A stretch of DNA of 15,712 nt from Sphingomonadaceae bacterium (GTDB taxonomy: Bacteria > Pseudomonadota > Alphaproteobacteria > Sphingomonadales > Sphingomonadaceae). Positions 8,106-14,999 of the stretch are shown here, in pieces. The position numbers were made by a program, and so were the translations under genes. The notes under the pieces were generated by a model, which made no database searches, was not told the DNA's origin, and saw only the letters and a program-made list of their open reading frames with translations. The stretch covers positions 1-15,712 of the forward strand of contig JAFAZM010000276.1 in NCBI GenBank assembly GCA_019239785.1, in the 5' to 3' direction. How positions within the stretch are numbered: the stretch's first letter is position 1; each line of letters opens with the position of its first letter.

Positions 8106-8128
8106 TTATGTCTCCCCGGCATGCGGGG
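8106..8128 (-). promoter_or_regulatory. Acylase ribosome binding site within a small hairpin
   Basis: On the minus strand, CCCCG-CATGC-CGGGG (8128-8114) forms a 5-bp GC stem with a 5-base loop. Its 3' arm forms most of the GGGGAGA ribosome binding site seven bases before the ATG. Folding would partly hide the site. The stem is short, so any effect on translation is speculative. Confidence 0.35.
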
Positions 8129-8224
8129 CCAGCTTAGCGCCGGCCCGCAGCGGAGGTCACATCAATGCGCGCGGGCGGCATAGGGTGAGGCTATGGCACC
8201 GCTTTGGCGGCGGTCCGGAGTACT

Positions 8225-8330
8225 CCCTCTCCCCGGCGGGGAGAGGGATGGGGTGAGGGGGCTCGGCGTTGGAGGCTGACTCTCGGACTCAGAACCCCCT
8301 CACCCAACCCTCTCCCCCCTGGGGAGAGGG
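8225..8330. repeat. Paired-hairpin (REP/BIME-like) repeat
   Basis: Two perfect 10-bp hairpins with CCCTCTCCCC/GGGGAGAGGG stems and 3-base loops lie at 8225-8247 and 8308-8330. Between them, GGGTGAGGGGG (8251-8261) pairs perfectly with CCCCCTCACCC (8295-8305). The two units are therefore mirror images, as in paired REP elements. The right unit overlaps the 3' end of the fusion gene to its right and gives it its stop codon. In the minus-strand transcript the element lies between that gene and the acylase, where it could reduce read-through or stabilise mRNA ends. A related unit lies at 13931-13988. Confidence 0.88.
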
Positions 8331-11300
8331 CTTTGACGCTCAGGTCTGGCGGCCTCGCCCTCCGCCGTCAGGCGCTGGCCCAAAGCGACATAGTCCACCT
8401 TCCCAGTCCCAAGCACGGGCAGCGCCTCGACCACCCGGATGTCGCGGGGCACGGCGAGCTCGGCGACGCCGTGCTGCCGCGCCCAGGCCTGGAGCGCGCT
8501 CGCCTGCGCATCCGGACGGGTGGTGAACAGGACGAGCTGCTCGCCCTTGCGCGGGTCGGCGCGGGTGACGACGGCATGGTCCGCGTCCGGCCAGAGCGCG
8601 GCGGCATAAGCCTCGACCGCGGGCAGCGACACCATCTCGCCGCCGATCTTGGCAAAGCGCTTGGCGCGGCCGCGGATCGTGACGAAGCCCGTCTCGTCGA
8701 GCGTGACGATGTCGCCGCTGTCGTGCCAGCCTTCGGCCGGCGGCTGCAGCAGGCCGGGCGCATCGACCTTCATGTAACCGGCCATGACGTTGGGCCCGCG
8801 CACGAACAGGCGCCCGCCCTCCTCGATGCCGGGGATCGGCTCGATCCGCGCCTCCATCCCCGGCAGCAGCCGGCCGACGCTGCCGGCGCGGAAATGCATC
8901 GGCGTGTTCACCGCGATCACCGGGCCGGTCTCGGTCGCGCCATAGCCCTCGAAGATGCGCAGCCCGAACTTCTCGCTCCAGGTTCGCCGGGTCTCGTCGC
9001 GCACCCGCTCGGCGCCGGCGAAGACGTAGCGCAAGGAATAGAAATCGTAGCCGTGCGCCATCCGCGCATAGCCGGCGAGGAAGGTGTCGGTGCCGAACAG
9101 GATCGTCGCGTTCGCATCATAAGCGAGCGCCGGCACGATCCGGTAATGGAGCGGGTTCGGATAGAGCAGGGTCCGGATGCCGTTGAGGATCGGCAGCAGG
9201 GTGCCGCCCGTCAGCCCGAAGCTGTGGAAGACCGGCAAGGCGTTCAGCACCAGATCGGACGGGTTGAAGTCGATTCGCGCGGCGAGCTGGGCGCAGTTCG
9301 CGAGCAGGTTGCGATGGGTGAGGACGACACCCTTGGGCACGCCTTCCGAGCCGCTGGTGAACAGGATCACCGCCGGATCGCCCGGGACGGCGCCGGCGCG
9401 GCGGTGCACCCGCCTGGCGAAGTGGGCGGCGGCGAGGGCGCGCAGCTTCGCGACCGGACCGATCTCCTTCGCCAGATCCTCGAGATAGAGGATCGTCCGC
9501 CCCTCCTCGGCGAGGCCGGCGACGACCGGCTCGAGCTTCGCCTGGGCAATGAAGGCGCGCGCGGTGACGATCGTGCGCACCTCCGCCGCGAGGCAGGCCG
9601 CCTTCAGATTGGCGAGGCCGGCCGTATAGTTGAGCATCGCCGGCACTCGCCCGGTCGCCTGCAGCGCGAAGAAGGTCGCGACCGTGCCGGCGATATTGGG
9701 CAGCAGCACGCCGACCGCCTCTTTCGGCGCGGTGCGGCGGGCGAAGCGCCGGCCGAGCGCGAGGCTGCCGGCGATCAGGCGCTTGCAGGAGAGCGGCTCG
9801 CGCTTCACGTCCTCGACGACCAGAGCGCGGCCGCCATGCACCTGCTTCGCGTCGAGCAAAGCCTCGAACAGGGTGCGATCGACGTTCGAGGTCTCGAAGA
9901 TCATCCGGCTCATCTCGTCGTAGAGCCGGCGCCCCGCGATCGCGCGCCTGGCGCGGGCGGTCATCTCGCCCTCGATCGCGAAGCGGCGCGGCGGCTGCAC
10001 TGTCAGCGTGATCTTCGGGAAGCTGCGCAGCCGCACCTTGCCGCGCAGCCGCGAGAAAGGGGTGAACTGGGCGCCGTCGATCCGCACCGGGACGATCGGC
10101 GCGTCGGCCTTGTCGGCGACCATGCCGGGGCCGTCGAAAATCTTCATCAATGCGCCGGTCACGGTGATCCGCCCTTCGGGGAAGATCACCAGGATGTTGC
10201 CCTCGCGGACCGCGCGGACCATCGCCTTGGTCGACATCGGGTTGGTCGGATCGACCGGAAAGGCGCGGAACAGCTTCAGCGCCGGCTTGATCCACCAGCT
10301 CTTCGTGACCGCGGTGTGGATTGCGAAGACGGGCTTGCCCGGCAGGAAGACGGCGAGCAGCAGGCCGTCCAGCCAGGAGACGTGGTTGACCACGACCACC
10401 GCCCGCTCGCCGGGTTTCGGCATGTTCTCGGCGCCGTGCACCTCGATCCGGTAGAGCAGGCGCAGCACCGCGCGCACCGAATGCTTGATCACCGTCTCGG
10501 GCAGCAGCCAGCAGGCGACCAGGGCGACGATCAAAGTGGCGCCGCCGAGCGTGCCGACCACGGCCGGAATCCGCATGCCGCGCGCCTGGAGCAGCAAGGC
10601 GACGGCGACCACCGCGACCATGACGATCGCGTTGACGATGTTGTTCGCGGCGATGATCCGCGAGCGCTCGCCGGGCGGGCTCCGAGTCTGCAGGATCGCA
10701 TAGAGCGGGACGACGAAGATGCCGCCGGCGAAGGCAACCAGGAACAGGTCGGCGAGCAGCCGCCAGTTCCCTGGCGCCTGGACGAAGGCGAGCCAGGTCA
10801 CCGGCACGGCCGGCGCCGGATAGTGGCGGGTGCCGAGCCAGAGATCGAGCATCGCGGCGGCCATCGCGAAGGCGGCGACCGGCACGTAGCGGCCGGAAAC
10901 CTCGCCGCCGAGCAGGCGGTTGACCAGGGCGGCGCCGATCGCGACCGAGACCGAGAAGATGATCAGGAACAGGGTGACGAGGCTCTCGCTGCCCCCGAGC
11001 ACGCCGGAGACGAGCGGCACGAAGGCGGTGACCAGGATCGCGCCGATCGCGTAGAACCAGCTGATCCCGAGGATCGACAGCCAGACGCCCTCCCCGTCGC
11101 GCGCCTCCCGGATCACCGCCCAGGTGCTGCGCAGCGGGTTGCGGTCGATCCTGAGGTCCGGATCCAGCGGCGGCGCCAGCGGGATCAGCAGGCTGAAGAG
11201 GAGCCCGGCGAGCGCGAGGCCGGTGGCGAGCAGCCCGCCCTCCCAGGGCCGGATGAAGCCGGTGATCAGCTGGCCGGTGAGGATGGCGATGAAGGTGCCG

Positions 11301-11755
11301 GCCTCGATCAGGCCGGTGCCGCCCATGATCTCGTGCGGGCGCAGCTGCTGCGGCATGATCGAATATTTGATCGGGCCGAAGAAGGTCGAATGCGTGCCCA
11401 TCAGGAACAGGGCAGCGAGCAGGCAGGGGATCGAATCGAACCAGAAGCCGGCGAGGCCAAGCGCCATGATCGCGACCTCGGCCGCCTTGATCGCGCGCAC
11501 CAGCTTCGCCTTGTCCCAGGCGTCGGCGATCTGGCCGGCCATCGCCGAGAAGAGGAAGAAGGGGAGGATGAAGAGGCCGGTCGCGATGTTGCCGAGCTGG
11601 GCGACGCGATCCGGATCGTGCGGGAACAGGGTGTAGGTCGCGAGGAAGAGCATCGCGAACTTCAGCACATTGTCGTTGAACGCGCCGAGGAACTGCACGA
11701 CGAAGAGCGGCCCGAAGCGCCGTTTCGCGAGCAGCGAGAAATCGGGTGCGGCCAT
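8300..11755 (-). CDS. aas: LplT-PlsC-Aas fusion: lysophospholipid transporter/acyltransferase/acyl-ACP synthetase
   Basis: This 1151-residue protein should carry the whole lysophospholipid salvage cycle in one chain in the inner membrane. Residues 1-420 are a 12-helix-type major facilitator domain resembling LplT (FNDNVLKFAMLFLA near 26, FGPIKYSIMPQQL at 126-138). Residues 430-610 are a PlsC-type acyltransferase with NHVSWLD (His458, Asp463) and FPEGR (525-529). Residues 640-1140 are an AMP-forming acyl-ACP/CoA synthetase with FTSGSEGVPKG (799-809), YGATE (938-942) and the late lysine motif GTGKVDY. In E. coli, LplT and Aas are separate proteins; fused forms are known in other proteobacteria. 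The ATG at 11755 follows GGGGGAGAG. The last ten residues, SPLPRGERVG, come from a repeat and are probably not functional. The divergent TetR gene is the likely regulator. Confidence 0.93.
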   Translation of the reverse strand: MAAPDFSLLAKRRFGPLFVVQFLGAFNDNVLKFAMLFLATYTLFPHDPDRVAQLGNIATGLFILPFFLFSAMAGQIADAWDKAKLVRAIKAAEVAIMALGLAGFWFDSIPCLLAALFLMGTHSTFFGPIKYSIMPQQLRPHEIMGGTGLIEAGTFIAILTGQLITGFIRPWEGGLLATGLALAGLLFSLLIPLAPPLDPDLRIDRNPLRSTWAVIREARDGEGVWLSILGISWFYAIGAILVTAFVPLVSGVLGGSESLVTLFLIIFSVSVAIGAALVNRLLGGEVSGRYVPVAAFAMAAAMLDLWLGTRHYPAPAVPVTWLAFVQAPGNWRLLADLFLVAFAGGIFVVPLYAILQTRSPPGERSRIIAANNIVNAIVMVAVVAVALLLQARGMRIPAVVGTLGGATLIVALVACWLLPETVIKHSVRAVLRLLYRIEVHGAENMPKPGERAVVVVNHVSWLDGLLLAVFLPGKPVFAIHTAVTKSWWIKPALKLFRAFPVDPTNPMSTKAMVRAVREGNILVIFPEGRITVTGALMKIFDGPGMVADKADAPIVPVRIDGAQFTPFSRLRGKVRLRSFPKITLTVQPPRRFAIEGEMTARARRAIAGRRLYDEMSRMIFETSNVDRTLFEALLDAKQVHGGRALVVEDVKREPLSCKRLIAGSLALGRRFARRTAPKEAVGVLLPNIAGTVATFFALQATGRVPAMLNYTAGLANLKAACLAAEVRTIVTARAFIAQAKLEPVVAGLAEEGRTILYLEDLAKEIGPVAKLRALAAAHFARRVHRRAGAVPGDPAVILFTSGSEGVPKGVVLTHRNLLANCAQLAARIDFNPSDLVLNALPVFHSFGLTGGTLLPILNGIRTLLYPNPLHYRIVPALAYDANATILFGTDTFLAGYARMAHGYDFYSLRYVFAGAERVRDETRRTWSEKFGLRIFEGYGATETGPVIAVNTPMHFRAGSVGRLLPGMEARIEPIPGIEEGGRLFVRGPNVMAGYMKVDAPGLLQPPAEGWHDSGDIVTLDETGFVTIRGRAKRFAKIGGEMVSLPAVEAYAAALWPDADHAVVTRADPRKGEQLVLFTTRPDAQASALQAWARQHGVAELAVPRDIRVVEALPVLGTGKVDYVALGQRLTAEGEAARPERQSPLPRGERVG

Positions 11756-11845
11756 ACAGATATCTCTCCCCCGGCGACCTTATGCCGCCGCCGGCGCGGC
11801 CTGGCGAGCCTCCAGCGGCATGCCAGAGAGTTCGTCTGACACGAA

Positions 11846-11901
11846 ATTGATCACCGTTCAATAAAAATATTAGACACTGTTCAATTCTTTGTTTACCGTT
11901 C
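11846..11901. promoter_or_regulatory. AT-rich divergent promoter with probable TetR operator
   Basis: The window's most AT-rich patch lies between the divergent aas and tetR genes. ACYGTTC occurs three times in one direction, at 11853, 11876 and 11895; the first two copies extend to CACCGTTCAAT and CACTGTTCAAT. The first copy sits in an imperfect 17-bp palindrome, ATTGATCACCGTTCAAT (11846-11862), in which 6 of 8 base pairs match. That size and symmetry suit a TetR dimer. The third copy ends five bases before the tetR start. TTGAAC on the minus strand could be a -35 element, but I cannot pair it with a good -10 box. Binding by the neighbouring regulator is inference. Confidence 0.55.
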
Positions 11902-11905
11902 TGCG

Positions 11906-12502
11906 ATGGGCCGCCGCTCCGATCACACCCGTGCCGAGCTCGAGGCGCTGATCCTGGCCGAGGGCCATCGGCTGATGGCCGAGGTCGGCTATGCCGGCTT
12001 CTCGGCGCGCGAGGTGGCGAAAAGGATCGGCTATTCGATCGGCACGATCTACAATGTCTTCGGCAGCCACACCCGGCTGGTCCAGGCGATCAACAGCCGC
12101 ACCTTCAGCCTGTGGGCGGCCTCGGTCCGGGCCCGCCTCGCGGAGGACCCCGAGGACCGCATCGCCGTCCTCGTCGACTCCTATTTCGCCTTCGCCTCGG
12201 CCAATGCCAATCTCTGGATGGCGATCTACGACCATCGCCTGCCCACCGGCGAGGAGCTGCCGGAATCCTATCGCAAGCAGCGCGCCGAGCTGACCGGGAT
12301 CGTGGAGGCGGAGATCGCGCGCGTCCTGCCGAAGAAGCAGGCCGCCCAGGCGGCCGCCCTCGCCCGCTCTTTGGTCGCGACCGTCCACGGCCATTGCGTC
12401 TTCGCGCTTACCGGAACGTTCGCCCTGCTCGGTGAGCCGGACCCGAAGGGGGCGGCGCTTGCGCGGGTCCGCGACGCGCTGGCGGCGGCGCGGCGGCGGT
12501 GA
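11906..12502 (+). CDS. TetR-family transcriptional regulator
   Basis: This 198-residue protein has the size and layout of TetR/AcrR repressors. The N-terminal DNA-binding domain holds the helix-turn-helix FSAREVAKRIGYSIGTIYNV (residues 32-51), followed by the typical F-x-S-H-x-x-L-V-Q-A-I stretch. The C-terminal two thirds is helical and would form the ligand and dimer domain, with no identifiable ligand. There is no clear ribosome binding site before the ATG, and an operator-like repeat ends five bases from it, so the message may be leaderless or nearly so. Because it diverges from the lysophospholipid recycling gene, a fatty acid, acyl-CoA or lysolipid signal is a reasonable guess. The family assignment is secure; the target is inferred from position alone. 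Confidence 0.9.
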   Translation: MGRRSDHTRAELEALILAEGHRLMAEVGYAGFSAREVAKRIGYSIGTIYNVFGSHTRLVQAINSRTFSLWAASVRARLAEDPEDRIAVLVDSYFAFASANANLWMAIYDHRLPTGEELPESYRKQRAELTGIVEAEIARVLPKKQAAQAAALARSLVATVHGHCVFALTGTFALLGEPDPKGAALARVRDALAAARRR

Positions 12503-12681
12503 CCGCGTTCGGCAGCTTCAGAGAGCGGATGGCTAACTTACCGCCCCACTTCTGATCGGCCGCGAGACAGCGGTGCGTCTGCTACCGCGAGTGCGCCCGA
12601 ACGAACCAGACCGTTGAACCTATGGGAGAGATCGCGCTTTCGTTGTAGCTTGTCGGCCCGCAACTCCGAGGGGGATTTCGC

Positions 12682-13284
12682 ATGCGGCGATGGATTGCAG
12701 CTTTGGCTGTCGTGGCGATGTCCGGCGCAACGCCGGCGCGTGCCTGCATGACGGAAGCCCCTCTCGATCTCCACGATATCCGCTACGCCGACGTCGTCGT
12801 GGTCGGCCGTATCACCAATTACCGCATCATTCCCGACCTGGAGATAAGACGACAGAACGCTCTTGCACGAGACCCGGCCATACGGCGGGAAATGGCCAAC
12901 TTGATTGGCGGGGAGCCACCGGAACCGGAGGACGACACGCCAGGGAGATTCATGAGCGACTATGCCAGCTTCAGGGTGATCGTTGACGAAGTGCTGGTCG
13001 GCCCGGCAGCAGCCACGCTCGAGGTGACCTGGGACAATTCGACATTCGCCGAACCGGAATCCCTGCCCGCCGGCCCCTTCCTGATTGCATTGCGGCATGC
13101 CGGTTCGAGATTGCCTCCGCTTCGCGGTCCGAGCGCCACCATTCTGCCCAATCCCGATCCCAACGCCCTCGCCGTCCTGCAAGCGCCCTGCTCAAGGCCA
13201 TTCATGTTCGAGAGCGGCAGCAGGGAGGCGCGCACCGTTCGCCGCATATTGAACCGAACCCAAAGCCAGCCGGCAGGCCACTGA
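12682..13284 (+). CDS. Small secreted protein of unknown function with two cysteines
   Basis: This 200-residue protein has a good ribosome binding site (GAGGGGGA, 12668-12675) and a signal peptide, MRRWIAALAVVAMSGATPARA, expected to be cut after Ala21 so that Cys22 becomes the first mature residue. ARAC is not a lipobox, so a lipoprotein is unlikely. The only other cysteine is Cys170, so a disulfide closing most of the protein is possible. A hydrophobic strand (ADVVVVGRI, 36-44) and a second block (FRVIVDEVLVG, 97-107) suggest a beta-rich fold. The middle (50-90) is charged and probably loose. I do not recognise the family with confidence. The arrangement of an N-terminal Cys and an ADVVV strand recalls netrin/TIMP-like domains, but this is only a resemblance. 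The gene stands alone between the tetR gene and the converging allA. Confidence 0.75.
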   Translation: MRRWIAALAVVAMSGATPARACMTEAPLDLHDIRYADVVVVGRITNYRIIPDLEIRRQNALARDPAIRREMANLIGGEPPEPEDDTPGRFMSDYASFRVIVDEVLVGPAAATLEVTWDNSTFAEPESLPAGPFLIALRHAGSRLPPLRGPSATILPNPDPNALAVLQAPCSRPFMFESGSREARTVRRILNRTQSQPAGH

Positions 13285-13378
13285 GACGCAGCTCTCTCCG
13301 CGGACGACAAAATTCATGGCCCTACCAACCGATCGTTTCCCGCTCGGAGGGGCCGCCGCGCGGAATCCGCATCGCCAG

Positions 13379-13885
13379 TTAAGTATTGTGTCTCCGAATC
13401 AGGACCCGGATCTGCTCGGGGGGAGGCAGCGAAATCTCCTCGCAATTGTCGCCAGGGCCGGCGCGATCGATCACGAGGAAATCGCTCTCGTCCAGCACCA
13501 GCAGGAAGTGGTGCCAGACGCCCTTGCGGTAGTGCACGCCCTGGTGCCCCTCCGCGCCGAACAAGCGGATCTTCGCGGCATCGAACTCACCCGCGGGCGC
13601 CACCGCGACGAGATAGGGGCGGCCGCTCAGCGGGACGAAGGTCTGGCTGCCGAGGGGGTGGCGTTCGAATTGCTTCAGCACCAGCTCTTCGAGCGGGCGG
13701 GCGCGGAAGAGACTGATCGCGCCGGTGCCGCCTTCGTCGGCGACGTCGAGCTCGGCGAGGCGGTCGTAGCGGACGGCGTGGCCCTGGTTGATGTCGAGCT
13801 TTGTTGCGGCGTCGGTGGCCTCGATGACGTTGCCGAAGGGGGCGAAGGCGGCAGCGGTGAGGGGTTCGGGGGTGAGCTCACGCAT
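13379..13885 (-). CDS. allA: Ureidoglycolate lyase
   Basis: This 168-residue cytoplasmic enzyme splits ureidoglycolate into glyoxylate and urea, the last step of the allantoate route of purine breakdown. Family blocks are clear: LTAAAFAPFGNVIE near the N-terminus, ERHPLGSQTFVPL (74-86), and GVHYRKGVWHHFLL (116-129), which carries the conserved His residues of the cupin-like active site. Length is normal for AllA. The ATG at 13885 has only a distant GGAG about 13 bases upstream, so translation may be modest. It diverges from puuE and the allantoicase gene, which supply its substrate. Confidence 0.93.
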   Translation of the reverse strand: MRELTPEPLTAAAFAPFGNVIEATDAATKLDINQGHAVRYDRLAELDVADEGGTGAISLFRARPLEELVLKQFERHPLGSQTFVPLSGRPYLVAVAPAGEFDAAKIRLFGAEGHQGVHYRKGVWHHFLLVLDESDFLVIDRAGPGDNCEEISLPPPEQIRVLIRRHNT

Positions 13886-13930
13886 GGGCTTCGCTTGCTC
13901 CGAATGCGGCGGTGGGTCTCCCAGCTCGGG

Positions 13931-13988
13931 CCCTCACCCTCCCAAAGCTTCGCTTTGGGCCCCTCCCTCTCCCCTGGAGGGAGAGGGG
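13931..13988. repeat. REP-like hairpins in the allA-puuE divergent region
   Basis: A first hairpin, CCCAAAGC/GCTTTGGG with loop TTC (13941-13959), is followed by a second with stem CCCTCTCCC/GGGAGAGGG (13965-13973, 13979-13987). CCCTCACCCT precedes them. The order CCCTCACCC then CCCTCTCCC...GGGAGAGGG is the same as in the right half of the repeat at 8225-8330, so both belong to one repeat family. This copy carries an extra hairpin in the middle. It sits upstream of both divergent genes, so it may separate or interfere with their promoters. Confidence 0.8.
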
Positions 13989-14068
13989 TTTGAGGAGGCG
14001 TTCCGCATTTGCGGGCTTGTGCGGTGCGGTGCTCCGTTTCATCCTGCCGCGTTTGATAGGCTTTCGAA

Positions 14069-14980
14069 TTGACTGAGGATAGCATCCCCCGCGATCTGGC
14101 CGGCTACGGAGCGACGCCGCCGCATGCCGCCTGGCCGGGCGGGGCGCGGATCGCGGTGCAGTGCGTGCTCAATTACGAGGAGGGCGCCGAGGCCAATGTG
14201 CTGGACGGCGACGAGGGCGCCGAGATCTTCCTTTCCGACATCGCCAATGCGGCGCCGGTGCCGAACATGCGGCACATGAGCATGGAGCAGATCTACGAAT
14301 ATGGGTCGCGCGCCGGGGTCTGGCGGCTGCTGCGGCTGTTCGCGCGCTACGATTTGCCGCTCACCGTGTTCGGCGTCGCGCTGGCGATGCAGCGCAATCC
14401 GGCGGTCGTCGAGGCCTTCCTCGAGGCGGGGCACGAGATCGCCTCGCACGGCTGGCGCTGGATCAACTATCAATATGTCGCCGAGGACGACGAGCGCGCC
14501 GATATGGAACGCGCGATCGAGGTGCATCGGCAACTGACCGGGGAGCGGCCGCTCGGCTGGTATACCGGCCGGACCAGCCCCAATACGCGCCGGCTCATCG
14601 CCGAGGAGGGCGGCTTCCTCTACGATTCCGACGATTATTCGGACGATCTGCCCTTCTGGACGCGGGTGGAGGGGAAGAGCCATTTGATCGTCCCCTACTC
14701 GCTGGAGACGAACGACATGCGCTTCGCCAGCGCGAACATGCAGACCGGCGACCAGTTCTTCGCCTACCTGCGCGACGCCTTCGACGTCCTCTATGCCGAA
14801 GGCGCGGAGAGCCCGAAGATGATGTCGGTCGGGCTGCACTGCCGGCTCGCCGGGCGGCCGGGGAAGATGGCCGGGCTGGAGCGCTTCCTGAAGCACGCGC
14901 TCGGCCACCAGGACGTCTGGTTCTGCCGGCGCATCGAGATCGCGCGGCACTGGCGCACGACCCATCCTTATGCTGCCTGA
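14069..14980 (+). CDS. puuE: Cofactor-independent allantoinase
   Basis: This 303-residue protein is a NodB/polysaccharide deacetylase-fold enzyme of the PuuE type, which opens the allantoin ring to give allantoate without the metal centre used by classical allantoinases. Diagnostic blocks are PRDLAGYGATPPHAAWP (7-23), LNYEEGAE (34-41), GHEIASHGWRW (121-131), GWYTGRTSPNTRRL (163-176) and FLYDSDDYSDDLPFW (183-197). Length is close to known PuuE proteins. The start is TTG. An in-frame TAG at 14057-14059 rules out anything further upstream, and the next start-like codon would remove the conserved N-terminus. AGG at 14058-14060 is a weak ribosome binding site. Allantoicase follows after 19 bases, so the two probably form one operon. 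Confidence 0.94.
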   Translation: MTEDSIPRDLAGYGATPPHAAWPGGARIAVQCVLNYEEGAEANVLDGDEGAEIFLSDIANAAPVPNMRHMSMEQIYEYGSRAGVWRLLRLFARYDLPLTVFGVALAMQRNPAVVEAFLEAGHEIASHGWRWINYQYVAEDDERADMERAIEVHRQLTGERPLGWYTGRTSPNTRRLIAEEGGFLYDSDDYSDDLPFWTRVEGKSHLIVPYSLETNDMRFASANMQTGDQFFAYLRDAFDVLYAEGAESPKMMSVGLHCRLAGRPGKMAGLERFLKHALGHQDVWFCRRIEIARHWRTTHPYAA

Positions 14981-14990
14981 GCCGGCGCCC

Positions 14991-14996
14991 GGAGAG
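14991..14996 (+). promoter_or_regulatory. Ribosome binding site of the allantoicase gene
   Basis: GGAGAG lies three bases before the ATG at 15000, in the 19-base gap after puuE. The spacing is on the short side but it is the only candidate, and the protein downstream starts where the family does. Confidence 0.6.
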
Positions 14997-14999
14997 ACG

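Noticed and set aside
5718..8183. An 821-codon open frame on the plus strand opposite the acylase gene
   Set aside because: Low-complexity shadow of a well-supported gene; it also starts inside the palindromic repeat and has no recognisable motif.
8225..8330. The repeated hairpins as a CRISPR array
   Set aside because: There are only two inverted hairpin units with no regularly spaced unique spacers, and no cas genes.
8204..11839. A 1211-codon open frame on the plus strand opposite the lipid fusion gene
   Set aside because: Its composition is Arg/Asp/Glu/Gly/Ala-rich with no domain, and it mirrors the codon bias of the minus-strand gene, whose three domains are certain. Such antisense frames are expected in high-GC DNA.
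12538..13182. A 214-codon minus-strand frame opposite the small secreted protein
   Set aside because: The plus-strand frame has a proper ribosome binding site and signal peptide; the minus-strand frame has neither.
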